Part shown: in pieces, positions 22,601 through 30,474 of the stretch
Position numbering within the stretch: the stretch's first letter is position 1
How the letters are laid out: each line of letters starts with the position of its first letter
NCBI GenBank assembly: GCA_029260765.1
Contig: JAJDCP010000175.1
Location: 62,001-126,000, forward strand
Source of the DNA: Planctomycetota bacterium
GTDB lineage: Bacteria > Planctomycetota > J058 > JAJDCP01
DNA: 64,000 bases
Reading direction: 5' to 3'
Notes under the pieces: generated by a model
The model's database searches: none
Seen by the model: only the letters and a program-made list of their open reading frames with translations
Told to the model about the DNA's origin: nothing
Translations under genes and position numbers: made by a program

Positions 22601-24730
22601 CAGCCTCCGCTGACTGAGCTCGCGGACGGCGTCGGCGTAATCAAGCGCCAGGTCGGCCGTCGGGTGCGCACGGTAGAGCTCCTCGAGCTCGGTGACGGCT
22701 TCCTCGAGCAGCTCCTCAGCGCGCGCCCGCTGGCCGTGCAGCAGTTGAACGAGCCGAGCGAGATGGGTCTTGGCTCGTGCCGCGCCGGCGCGGGCCGCGT
22801 GGTCCTCGTCGCTGACCGCGGCGAGCTTCTGCCAGCCGTCGATCGCGACCTCCAACATATGTTCAGCGACCGCGTTGGCGCGCGCATCCCCCAACCGGAA
22901 GCGCAGCCTGCGCTGGACATCGTCGCTCAGGCTGACCAGCGTGGACTCGGCGATTTCCCGGCGTCGTTCTGCGATCGCCCAACGCGCGGAGATCTCCTCG
23001 TTCTTGGACTCGATGCGGGCGATGTGGAAGCCGAGGAAACCCGTGACGAGCGCGAAGACGCCGAAGACCACGGCCGCGATCCCCTTGTGCCGGCGGATGG
23101 TTCGAGCGAGGCGACCGAGTCGGCTCAAGGGCCTGGCCTCGACCGGACGCCCGCTCCGAAAGCGATCGATGTCGGCCGCAAGCGCCGCCGCGCTGTCGTA
23201 GCGGCGGCGCGGCTCCTTCTCGAGGCACTTGCCGATGATCGCCGCGACGTCGGCGGGGAGGTCTGGCCGCCAGCGGGTCGGCGGAACAGGGTCGCTGTGT
23301 TGGATCTGCCGCAGGAGCTCGAGGGAGCTGCGCGCGAAGAAGGGCTTGTGTCCGGTGACCATCTCGTACAGGATCGAGCCAAGGGCGTACACGTCGGTCC
23401 ACGGCCCGAGCGCATCCCGTGCGCCCGAGGCTTGCTCTGGGGGCATGTAGCCCAAGGTCCCGAGCAGGGCCCCGGAGCCGGTCAGCTCGCTGCGCGCGTC
23501 CACAACCCAGGCGAGCCCGAAGTCGGACACCAGGGGCAGCCCCTGAGCGTCGAGGAGCACGTTGCCGGGCTTCAGGTCGCGGTGCACGATCCCTTCGCCG
23601 TGCGCATGGTGCATCGCCTGGGCCACCCGTGTGAGGAGCTTGAGGGCTTCATCCACCGGCATCGGGCCCGTCCGGAGGCGTTCCCGCAGGGAGCCGCCCT
23701 CGATCAGGTCCATCACCATGTACGGTGCGCCGCGCTCGAAGTCGACCTCGTGCACGGTCACGATTCCCGGATGGCGCAGCCGCGCCAGAGTTCGCGCCTC
23801 GCGCAGGAAGCGTTCGGTGTCCCGGCCACGCGGCTCGTACAGCATGCGCTTCAGGGCGTAGCAGCGCTCAAGGCGCGGGTCGAGGGCCTTGTACACGACG
23901 CCCATGCCACCCCGGGCGAGCTCCTCGATCAGCTGGTAGGGGCCGCAGCTGCCGAGCGCGCTGGGCGCCTCGTCGCGGCCGGCCGGTGGTGCCTCGCTGT
24001 TGGTATGCAGCAGGTCCTGCAGCCGGTTGCGGAGCGCGCCGATCGTCGCGGGGCGTTGGTTGGCGTCGGTGGCGAGGGCCCGCAACAGAAGCTTCTGCAG
24101 CGGACGCGAGACGTCGCGTTGCTCGAGGGCAAAAATGTCCGGTTTTCCCGGGCGTGGGGGGGGGCTCCCAATCAGGCAGCCGTGGAGCAGCGCGGCCAGC
24201 GCGTAGACGTCGAGCCGGGCCTGGTCCGCGAGGTCGAGGGGCAGCCCGCGTCGACGCTCGGGTGCAGTCCAGCGCCCGGGCTCAGCCGCCCGGGCCGGCG
24301 GCAGGTCCAGGCGGGGCCGGGACAGCTCAGCGAGCCAGACGCGCTCTGGATTGAGGCTGAGATAGGCTTGCTGCGCTGCGTGCAGCGTCTGCAATGTGGC
24401 GGCGAGCCGCTCGCAAAGCGTGAGCGCGGCGCGCTCGTCGAAACGCCCGGCCAGCCGTTCGCTCAGGCTCTCGTCCCCTTCCCGCGCGAGCACCACCCAG
24501 GCGGTCCCAGTGTCGCTGAGACCGGCGTCGAGCACACAGCGCCAGCCGGCCGGGGACTGGCGCGCCAGGGTCGCCAGCGACAACAGACGGGAGCTCTCAT
24601 CCGGTCCGGCGACGCGGACCTCGACGACCTCGCCGCTCTCGGTGTCGCGGCCGGCCCAGGCGTCCGGCCCGAGCAAGTACCAGTCGCATAGCTGCGGAAG
24701 GCATGAAGCGACCGCCGGAGAGGACATCAT
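19640..24730 (-). CDS. Giant pseudokinase-kinase-TPR receptor-like protein
   Basis: This gene is about 1,696 residues long. Residues 1-245 look like a decayed kinase: LSLNPERVWL stands where HRDLKPENVLL would be, but APERR and DVYAL persist. Residues about 270-540 are an intact Hanks kinase: ARGGMGVVY, K294, H383-R384-D385 in HRDLKPGN, D403 of DFG, GTLGYMPPEQ. A transmembrane helix (about 555-575) is followed by about 1,100 residues of helical TPR-like repeats, presumably periplasmic. The start is one of two adjacent ATGs after a GTG. Kinase-TM-TPR proteins are typical of Planctomycetota and Myxococcota. The N-terminal pseudokinase is unusual and might regulate the active domain. Confidence 0.87.
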   Translation of the reverse strand: MMSSPAVASCLPQLCDWYLLGPDAWAGRDTESGEVVEVRVAGPDESSRLLSLATLARQSPAGWRCVLDAGLSDTGTAWVVLAREGDESLSERLAGRFDERAALTLCERLAATLQTLHAAQQAYLSLNPERVWLAELSRPRLDLPPARAAEPGRWTAPERRRGLPLDLADQARLDVYALAALLHGCLIGSPPPRPGKPDIFALEQRDVSRPLQKLLLRALATDANQRPATIGALRNRLQDLLHTNSEAPPAGRDEAPSALGSCGPYQLIEELARGGMGVVYKALDPRLERCYALKRMLYEPRGRDTERFLREARTLARLRHPGIVTVHEVDFERGAPYMVMDLIEGGSLRERLRTGPMPVDEALKLLTRVAQAMHHAHGEGIVHRDLKPGNVLLDAQGLPLVSDFGLAWVVDARSELTGSGALLGTLGYMPPEQASGARDALGPWTDVYALGSILYEMVTGHKPFFARSSLELLRQIQHSDPVPPTRWRPDLPADVAAIIGKCLEKEPRRRYDSAAALAADIDRFRSGRPVEARPLSRLGRLARTIRRHKGIAAVVFGVFALVTGFLGFHIARIESKNEEISARWAIAERRREIAESTLVSLSDDVQRRLRFRLGDARANAVAEHMLEVAIDGWQKLAAVSDEDHAARAGAARAKTHLARLVQLLHGQRARAEELLEEAVTELEELYRAHPTADLALDYADAVRELSQRRLMTDLPASRELGLRAVAVCRELVEWTGARPHQRMLALTLRNLAKIEDLVRGLEPALACVTEAVASARRLVSGDGADVSASSLLCSTLLMRAEFLLRRGLLCEADADVREALAAARRIDALGSSDLRVPEQVAGCLRALGLLHRRRGQAESAALVTAEALAISERRLALDSAHVETRHEVVRCLLQLADSRDDLGLSGAAIALLVKAERLLDGDRARLPDLPEIHAWQADVAGLLARARARHQPANGVRPLEAAVSAVRAQLSRLPGSRGYGRALFHTLIDLATAQTAGGDLRAGLQTIAEARTCVQDLIAEDSADVYLRRSLASAVQLEALILLQLGAFDASQAAAETSLRLFAEAHAGSGDTLWQRIEEAGAGLMLAQVLRSRGRPEPARSQAMTSLGLLEKLDAPVHCVLYTRALRNALDLLTDILLDLDQLDAAEDCAARELALQRQIFARDSTSVETRLLLASSMQSLADVLVAREELDQALPLRHAALEISSTLAEEGDASASSLFRHAVDLGLLARAVGDRGASAQELELRRRSFAVWQALVASDSANIRWRTHHAACAASIGLVLSGQGLYAEALPWFEQGLATYEEMLAAAPDHLPWLVRHARMRINWHGTTIHTKSTFREWLPTLRPTLEAVEAVLEQTPEDPSWWRHAAQLHGQLGWVHGSDDPGAAQEAFWAAAEARRVVVSLRPGDFDAHARRAEALRELAQVERRRGALPEAREAVAEALESVTDALACDEQPNAQRLALAETSAALGRDLLRFGSVEEALPVHERARELAIASRDESRPDDWAIAVTGCELERGESMLFRGELAEVQRTCEALVTLLKKVDDKGGFLWWDAAGGVFLLWGRVVLLEGDRDVGRQLIFRAGQLRPERSGVLAFLLALDGDRTGLDQLDEPPALDPPLRYLVGEVDAAALLAWAEEQADPGALSRAHACIALRHDFAGEPDRARPHYRAVLEAACCEPYERSWALLRLAEVDEAP

Positions 24731-24994
24731 CACAACCTCGGCGCGTTTCCCTTAGCATAGCGGGGGGCGGCCCGGCTTGCCCAGCACCGAAGGACGCGGG
24801 TTCATTTCCACGGTCCCGTGGGCTCGAACGCGCGGCATTCGGCGTGGTCGCCAGGTGGTCCTTGGCACCAACCTGGGAAAGTGGCTCCCGGCGAGGACAC
24901 GGGTCAGCCCGACGTGGCCGAGCGCGGTACAGTCCAGCGCTCGCGTCAGGGCCGGCTTTGAGACCCTCTTCCGTCACACGTCGATCTCCCGTCC

Positions 24995-25870
24995 TCAACG
25001 CTGACATTTCGCGCAGAAGTGCGTTCCCCGAGCGCCGAGCACGATCCGCGTGATCGGCCGTGCACATCGCGGGCAGGGCTCGCCACTGCGGGCATAGACC
25101 GTACGTTCATCCTGGTAGCCCCCGTCGCTGCCATCAGGGGCGATGTAGTCGCTGATGCTCGAGCCTCCGGTCTCGATGCTGCGCAGCATCACACGTTGCA
25201 AGGCGCACACCAAGCGCTGGCAGGCACGCCGACTCAGCTTGCCCGCAGGCCGGCAAGGGTGGATCCGCGCTGCAAACAGCGCTTCGTCGGCGTAGATGTT
25301 GCCGACACCAGCCAGCACGCTCTGGTTGAGCAGCAGGTTCTTGACCGCCAGGCGGCGTCCCCGGCTGGCCTCAAAGAGCTGCGCAGGACGCGCCTCGAGC
25401 ACGTCGGTCCCCAGCTTGTCGAGTCGCGGGTCGGAGCTGCCGGGGGCCAGCCAGAGCAGCTTGCCGAATTTGCGCACATCACGGAACAACAGATCCGGGC
25501 CTGTATCCTCGAGCTCCAGCCGCAGATGTGTGTGTTTGTCCGGGCTGAAAGCCGGTTGCTCCTCGGGCGTCAGACTGCTTCGACGGGTACTGGACAACAG
25601 GCGGAGGCTGCTCGCCCCCGCAACGAACAGCTGGCCCGTCATCCCCAGGTGGATCATCAACCGGCTGGCGTCGTCCAAGGTCGCCAGCAAGTACTTCCCC
25701 CGCCGCGTCAGCTCGTCGAAGCGGCGCCCCTGCAAGCGCTGGCAGAGAGCGCGCGGAGGTGTCAAGAAGACGTAGCTGGGGATGCTGGTGTGGACCCGCA
25801 GCACCGTCCTGCCGAGCAGATGGGGGGCGATCAGGCGGCGGGTCACCTCAACCTCAGGCAGCTCGGGCAC
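24995..25870 (-). CDS. mutM: Formamidopyrimidine-DNA glycosylase
   Basis: The 291-residue protein begins M-PELPEVEV; the GTG start is fixed because Pro2 and Glu3 are the catalytic N-terminus after Met removal. Other landmarks are the lysine in RRGKYLL, HLGMTGQL, the helix-two-turn-helix NQSVLAGVGNIYADEALF, and the zinc finger CPRC...CAKC at the end. It removes oxidised purines such as 8-oxoguanine and cleaves the abasic site. A polar insertion near residues 85-110 lengthens it slightly compared with the usual 270 residues. It lies 3 nt downstream of the hydrolase gene, in one operon. Confidence 0.97.
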   Translation of the reverse strand: MPELPEVEVTRRLIAPHLLGRTVLRVHTSIPSYVFLTPPRALCQRLQGRRFDELTRRGKYLLATLDDASRLMIHLGMTGQLFVAGASSLRLLSSTRRSSLTPEEQPAFSPDKHTHLRLELEDTGPDLLFRDVRKFGKLLWLAPGSSDPRLDKLGTDVLEARPAQLFEASRGRRLAVKNLLLNQSVLAGVGNIYADEALFAARIHPCRPAGKLSRRACQRLVCALQRVMLRSIETGGSSISDYIAPDGSDGGYQDERTVYARSGEPCPRCARPITRIVLGARGTHFCAKCQR

Positions 25871-25873
25871 GGC

Positions 25874-26656
25874 TCAGATCCTCAGCTGCTCAGCAAAAAA
25901 CTCCAGCACGCGTGCCCGGGCTTGCTGGGTCGGGTGCCCATGTGTATCGACCAGGTCCTTGGTCAACACCGAGTGCGCCGTGCGCGGGATTCCCCACGGA
26001 TTGCCCGGCCCTGAGTCGAGCTCGATTGCTTCGAAGCCGTCCCCGAGCTCCTCGTGCAGGCGTTCGAAGCGCTCGGCGGGACACATCCAGTCATGACTGA
26101 AGCGCAGGCCCAGCACCCGAGCGCCTTCGCCGCAGCGCTGCTTCAGGTCTGCAAGCCCCTGCTCGGAAAGGTGCAGCGCCCGCTTGGCTCCCGAAGTCCA
26201 TCCCACAGGCAACGAAGGCTGTGACAACACAGGGGCCAGCACCGTCGCGTCGGCCATCAACGCCAGGGCGAAGTTGCCGGTCAGGCACATGCCGAGCGCC
26301 CCGATACCCGGTCCACCCAACTCGTTATGCAGCTTGCGTCCCAGGGCCCGCAACCAATCGGTGATCGGGCTGCTGCCCCTGCGAGCCAGCAAGCGAAACT
26401 CGCGGCTCACACAGGCGCGCATCATCTGCCCGAGCAGGTTGGCCGGGCCATAACCGCGGCCGGGAGTCCCAAACATCGAAGGCAATAAGACGGTATACCC
26501 CGCATCGGCCACAAAGCGGGCGAAATCCGCCACTTGGCGCGTGATGCCGGGAACCTCGTGCATGATCAGTACGCCCGGGCCCTGCCCTTTGCGGTAGACG
26601 GGATGGCAGATACCCAGGGCCTCGAAATCGCTGCAGTCGAAATCGCTGAGTGGCAT
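25874..26656 (-). CDS. Dienelactone hydrolase-family alpha/beta hydrolase
   Basis: The 260-residue cytosolic protein has VLIMHEVPGI (with the conserved Glu of dienelactone hydrolases), GMCLTG carrying a Cys nucleophile, Asp in FSHDWMCP and His in TAHSVLT: a complete Cys-Asp-His triad. The family hydrolyses dienelactones and related esters; the substrate here is unknown. It is upstream of mutM in a two-gene operon. The start ATG at 26656 is divergent from the M61 peptidase gene. Confidence 0.85.
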   Translation of the reverse strand: MPLSDFDCSDFEALGICHPVYRKGQGPGVLIMHEVPGITRQVADFARFVADAGYTVLLPSMFGTPGRGYGPANLLGQMMRACVSREFRLLARRGSSPITDWLRALGRKLHNELGGPGIGALGMCLTGNFALALMADATVLAPVLSQPSLPVGWTSGAKRALHLSEQGLADLKQRCGEGARVLGLRFSHDWMCPAERFERLHEELGDGFEAIELDSGPGNPWGIPRTAHSVLTKDLVDTHGHPTQQARARVLEFFAEQLRI

Positions 26657-26716
26657 GACAAGCTCTCAGGGACGGGGCTCGCGAGCCTACGCCGGGCTCT
26701 CGCAGCTGTCAACCGA

Positions 26717-26745
26717 TGGACAAGCCGCAGGGCAACGTGTACCCT
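26717..26745 (+). promoter_or_regulatory. Candidate sigma-70 promoter of the M61 peptidase
   Basis: TGGACA (26717-26722), a 17-nt spacer and TACCCT (26740-26745) lie 33 nt before the GTG start at 26778. Confidence 0.5.
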
Positions 26746-26777
26746 CGCCGGGCCCGCATGGGCCAGGGAGGATCGAC

Positions 26778-28592
26778 GTGCAGACCCCTCTTCAGCTTCT
26801 CATCGTGGCAGCTCTGACAGCCGGGCTCCAGGCCCAATCGGTCGCGGAGTCTGCGCGGATCGAGTACACGGTCAGCCTGCCGGCCCCGTCGACCCAGATG
26901 GTCGAAGTCTCGATGCGCATTCCCACCGTAGGTAGCGAGACGCTGCGGCTGGCTTTGCCTGTCTGGAGGCCCGGGAAGTACGTGGTGCTCGATCCGGCGG
27001 GCACTCTCCGCGAGGTTCGGGCCGTGGACGATGCTGGCCAGCCGCTACCCGTGCGCAAGTTGGCCAAGTCGGTCTGGCAACTCTGCACCCACGGCGCGTC
27101 GGAGGTGACGGTTCACTACCGGATCTATGCCAACTCCCTCGGCGACAGGACGCGGCACGTCGATGACACCCACGCCTTCCTGTCAGGGTCGAGCGTCTTT
27201 CTGTATGTCGAAGGCTGGCGGGCGCGGCCTCTGCGGGTGCGTATCGAGGCGCCGGAGAGTTGGCGGATCACCAGCGGGCTCGAGGTTGATCCCCAGGATG
27301 CACGAGCGCTCTTGGCGGCGGATTATGACGTGCTCGTCGACTCCCCCATCGAGATCGGGGAGCACCAGGTGTGGGAGTTCGAGGCGTGCGGAGCCGTTCA
27401 CCAGATCGCGATCTGGGGGGAGGTCGAGGCCGACATTCCCCAGCTGAAGACCGACCTGGCGGCGATCGTCGAGACCCAACATGCGATCTTCGGTAGCCTG
27501 CCCTATCAGCGCTACGTGTTCTTGATCCACGTCGGCGCGGACGCCGGCGGAGGCACCGAGCACCTGAATTCCACGATCATGCAGACCTCGCGTGCGGCGC
27601 TCGAGGAAGCAGGCCGCTACGATGATTTCCTCAGCCTGGCTTCCCATGAGTTCTTTCACACGTGGAACGTCAAGCAGCTGCGTCCAGCGGGAATCAGCCC
27701 CTACAACTATCTGCGCGAGAACTACACGCCGCTGTTGTGGGTGTCTGAAGGCACGACCACCTACTACCAACGCCTGGTGTTGGCGCGGGCGGGCCTGGTT
27801 CCGCCCAGCAATTTCCTGAGCACCGTTGCCAGCAGCATCACCAGCTACCGCAAGCGCCCCGGACGCCTCGTACAGAGCCTCGAAGAGAGCTCCTTCGATG
27901 CCTGGATCAAGTTCAACCGCTCCACCCCCGACGACCAGAACTCGACCGTCTCTTTCTACCGCAAGGGCGCGCTGGTCAACCTGCTACTCGACCTGCGTCT
28001 GCGGCGCATGAGTGGCAACCAGATCAGTCTGGACACGGCGATGCGGCAGCTGTTCGAGCGTTTTCCACTCGGCGGGGTCGGCTTCACCAGCGCAGACCTG
28101 CAGCAGCTGCTCGAGGAGCTCTCCGGCACCAGCTTTGAGACGTTCTTTGCTGAGTATGTTCGTGGCGTCGCGCCGCTGGATTTCGATGAAGAGCTCGCCA
28201 GTGTCGGGCTCGAGCTGATCTTCAAGGCCAGCGATGGCTCGAAGCTGCTCGGCCCGCCTCCCCTGCGGGCAGATCTGGGAGTCAGGCTCGACGGCAACCG
28301 GATCAAAGCTCTGCTTGCGGACGGGCCGGCCTGGGACGCGGGGTTGATGGCGGGCGACGAGCTGGTCGCAGTGGCCGGGCGCAGACTCGTCGCCGGCGGG
28401 CTTGACGAGCATCTCGAAGGGCGTCGGCCGGGGGAGAGCATCCGCTTGAATTTCTTCCGCCGCGACCAGCTGTGCGAGCTGGAAGTGGAACTCGGCGGCG
28501 TGCCGGACGGTAGCTGGCAGGTCCGGCGGCTGGACACGGTCACCGAAGCCCAGAAGCAAGCGTACGCGGCCTGGATGGGGCAGCCCTGGTAA
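26778..28592 (+). CDS. M61 family metallopeptidase with PDZ domain
   Basis: The GTG at 26778 has GGGAGGA five bases upstream and begins a clean signal peptide ending near LQAQS; longer in-frame starts lack both. The mature protein has the beta-rich N-terminal domain, a zinc site HEFFH (in SHEFFHTWNVKQLRP) with the downstream Glu in WVSEGTTTYY, and a C-terminal PDZ domain (GNRIKALLADGPAWDAGLM). M61 enzymes (glycyl aminopeptidases) remove N-terminal Gly or Ala. It is predicted to be periplasmic or secreted; 604 residues, the normal family length. Confidence 0.93.
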   Translation: MQTPLQLLIVAALTAGLQAQSVAESARIEYTVSLPAPSTQMVEVSMRIPTVGSETLRLALPVWRPGKYVVLDPAGTLREVRAVDDAGQPLPVRKLAKSVWQLCTHGASEVTVHYRIYANSLGDRTRHVDDTHAFLSGSSVFLYVEGWRARPLRVRIEAPESWRITSGLEVDPQDARALLAADYDVLVDSPIEIGEHQVWEFEACGAVHQIAIWGEVEADIPQLKTDLAAIVETQHAIFGSLPYQRYVFLIHVGADAGGGTEHLNSTIMQTSRAALEEAGRYDDFLSLASHEFFHTWNVKQLRPAGISPYNYLRENYTPLLWVSEGTTTYYQRLVLARAGLVPPSNFLSTVASSITSYRKRPGRLVQSLEESSFDAWIKFNRSTPDDQNSTVSFYRKGALVNLLLDLRLRRMSGNQISLDTAMRQLFERFPLGGVGFTSADLQQLLEELSGTSFETFFAEYVRGVAPLDFDEELASVGLELIFKASDGSKLLGPPPLRADLGVRLDGNRIKALLADGPAWDAGLMAGDELVAVAGRRLVAGGLDEHLEGRRPGESIRLNFFRRDQLCELEVELGGVPDGSWQVRRLDTVTEAQKQAYAAWMGQPW

Positions 28593-28742
28593 TGGCGGCG
28601 TTTGCCTGCCCTTTTGGCAGAGCTGCCCGGCCCAAGCGTGCCAGCTTCGCTTGGAGTTGCAGCTGTGGATGCTGTGGTCTACCATCAAGTTGTCGGCCAG
28701 GGAGGTTGACCTGCAGGGCCTGAGCTCTCGCAGCAGTGTGGC

Positions 28743-28758
28743 TGGCACAGCGCTTGCA
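28743..28758 (+). promoter_or_regulatory. Sigma-54-type promoter
   Basis: TGGCAC and TTGCA are arranged with the GG and GC dinucleotides exactly 10 nt apart (28744-28745 and 28756-28757), the -24/-12 geometry of RpoN promoters. It lies 65 nt upstream of the PAC2-family start. No enhancer-binding regulator is encoded in the window. Confidence 0.6.
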
Positions 28759-28822
28759 CAGTCCATGCCGGGAGCGCGGCTCCCGACCCGAGTGAGGCGA
28801 GACTGCTTCCGGAATACGCACG

Positions 28823-29833
28823 ATGGACGAGTCGATGACACCTTTCCGCGAAACATACGGGGACTCCTGGCTGCTGCTGGCCTGGCCGGGAGCCGGACAG
28901 GTCGGCATGGCTGCGTGCAGCTATTTGATCGAGAAGCTCGGTATGGAACCGCTCGCCAGGATTCGTGGCGAGAGCTCTGAAGAGCTCAACGCGGTCACGA
29001 TCTCGGGGGGCCTGGTGCGACCCAAGGCAGAGAGCTACAACCAGGTTTTCGGCTGGAAGAACCCGTCAGGAGGGCGAAACCTGCTGCTTTTCTTCGGCGC
29101 ATCTCCGCCGAGTCGTCAGAAGTTCGACTACTGCCGCCAACTGGTGCGTCTGGCGCGCCTGGCAGGTGTGCAGCGCATCTTCAGCATCGATGCGATGGTC
29201 ACCGGTCCTGCGCTGTCGCCCGAAGCCCGAGTCTTCGGGATCGCTACCGAGAAACGACTGCTCGCCGAGCTGCAAGCCCTGGCCCATCCGATCGAGCCTT
29301 TGAGAACGGGTGAGATCAAAGGCATCAACGCTGCACTGTTCGCGGCTGCGCAGGCCGAGAGCGTCGACACCATCGGGCTGATCGGTGAAGTCCCGATCTT
29401 CGCAGTCCACTTGCCGTTCTTGCGTGCGTGCCGGGCTGTGCTTGAGAAATTTGCCACGCTCGCCGGGTACGACTGGGATTTGGCCGATCTCAAGACGATG
29501 TCTGAACGACTTGATGCTAAGCTGAGTGCTGCACTCGAGCATATCGAGGAGCTGGGCCAGGGATTGATCCTGCGGCCGAGCGTTTCTTTCGAAGACTCCG
29601 ATGACGAGACTCCCGAATGGGATCTCGGGCGGGCAGACAGCGCCCAAGAAGAGGACGAAACCATGAATGCAAGCCGCCTCGACCCCCAAGAGCTCGCCCA
29701 CATAGAAGAGCTCTTCAAGGCGGTCGCCGACGACCGCAGCCGTGCGCTCGAGCTGAAGGCCGAGCTGGACCGCCACGGGTTGTTTCCCGAATACGAAGAC
29801 CGCTTCCTGGATCTGTTTTCAGAGAGCGCCTGA
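28823..29833 (+). CDS. PAC2 family protein
   Basis: This 336-residue protein has the archaeal/bacterial PAC2 (proteasome assembly chaperone 2, formerly DUF75) fold: LLLAWPGAGQVGMAACSYLI at the N-terminus, ISGGLVRPK, and GEVPIF near the middle. In actinobacteria and archaea relatives accompany proteasome genes; none is visible here. The C-terminal 60 residues are acidic then helical. The start is ATG at 28823, and a second ATG four codons later is possible. It is transcribed alone, apparently from a sigma-54-type promoter. Confidence 0.82.
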   Translation: MDESMTPFRETYGDSWLLLAWPGAGQVGMAACSYLIEKLGMEPLARIRGESSEELNAVTISGGLVRPKAESYNQVFGWKNPSGGRNLLLFFGASPPSRQKFDYCRQLVRLARLAGVQRIFSIDAMVTGPALSPEARVFGIATEKRLLAELQALAHPIEPLRTGEIKGINAALFAAAQAESVDTIGLIGEVPIFAVHLPFLRACRAVLEKFATLAGYDWDLADLKTMSERLDAKLSAALEHIEELGQGLILRPSVSFEDSDDETPEWDLGRADSAQEEDETMNASRLDPQELAHIEELFKAVADDRSRALELKAELDRHGLFPEYEDRFLDLFSESA

Positions 29834-29838
29834 GGGCC

Positions 29839-30474
29839 TCACACAAACAGCAGCGCAACCCAGGCGGCGAAGCCCAGCCCACCCAGTACGGTCGAGCACC
29901 CTACACTGCGGCGGCTTTGTGGCAGAATCAGGCCCAGGGCCAGACCGGTCAGGGCGGTGAGAAATAGCAGCCCCGCCGACACGTCGACCAGCAGACCGCC
30001 CGTTCCGCCGGTGTTCTCGCCACGGTGGATGTCGCCCAGCAATACGAACAGATTGCTGGTCTCGGTGTAGACCCGCATCTCCCCGGTTTCGCGGTTGATG
30101 ACTGCATCGGTGACCCGACCGGGTCGCTTGAACATCACGACCATCTCGTACTCGTCGACGATGCACTCATCCAACGGTCCGAGCGCGCCGAACTCGCTGC
30201 GCAGACGTTCGACGATCGCGAGCCTGTCCGGGCCGGCGAGCATCTCTTCGGAGACCTGCCCGATGGCCTCTTCCTCGACCGTTTCGTCGAGCTCGAACCA
30301 CCCGCCATGGTTCATGAAGAAACCCGTCAGACTGAAGAACAACAAGGCGAAGAATGCGAACAAGGAGAGCAGGCGGTGCACGATTCTCAGCCAGCGTTTG
30401 CACGCCCGCCAGCGTCTTCCAGAAGCACGCTTTGTCTCCCGCTGCAGCGAGTGTTCGTTGTGTGGCAGGCTCAC
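29839..30474 (-). CDS. PepSY-associated transmembrane protein
   Basis: The 211-residue inner-membrane protein has a helix at about 34-54, a periplasmic loop with a PepSY-like stretch (EMVVMFKRPGRVTDAVINRETG), the LGDIHRG motif, and two C-terminal helices (about 160-210). The start is a GTG that overlaps the apbE stop (GTGA), so it is translated with the flavin transferase. PepSY-TM proteins coupled to ApbE-type enzymes occur in flavin- or iron-linked electron-transfer loci. Confidence 0.82.
   Translation of the reverse strand: MSLPHNEHSLQRETKRASGRRWRACKRWLRIVHRLLSLFAFFALLFFSLTGFFMNHGGWFELDETVEEEAIGQVSEEMLAGPDRLAIVERLRSEFGALGPLDECIVDEYEMVVMFKRPGRVTDAVINRETGEMRVYTETSNLFVLLGDIHRGENTGGTGGLLVDVSAGLLFLTALTGLALGLILPQSRRSVGCSTVLGGLGFAAWVALLFV

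Noticed and set aside
21878..24691. 937-codon plus-strand open frame
   Set aside because: It lies antisense to the pseudokinase-kinase-TPR gene and its translation has no recognisable domain.
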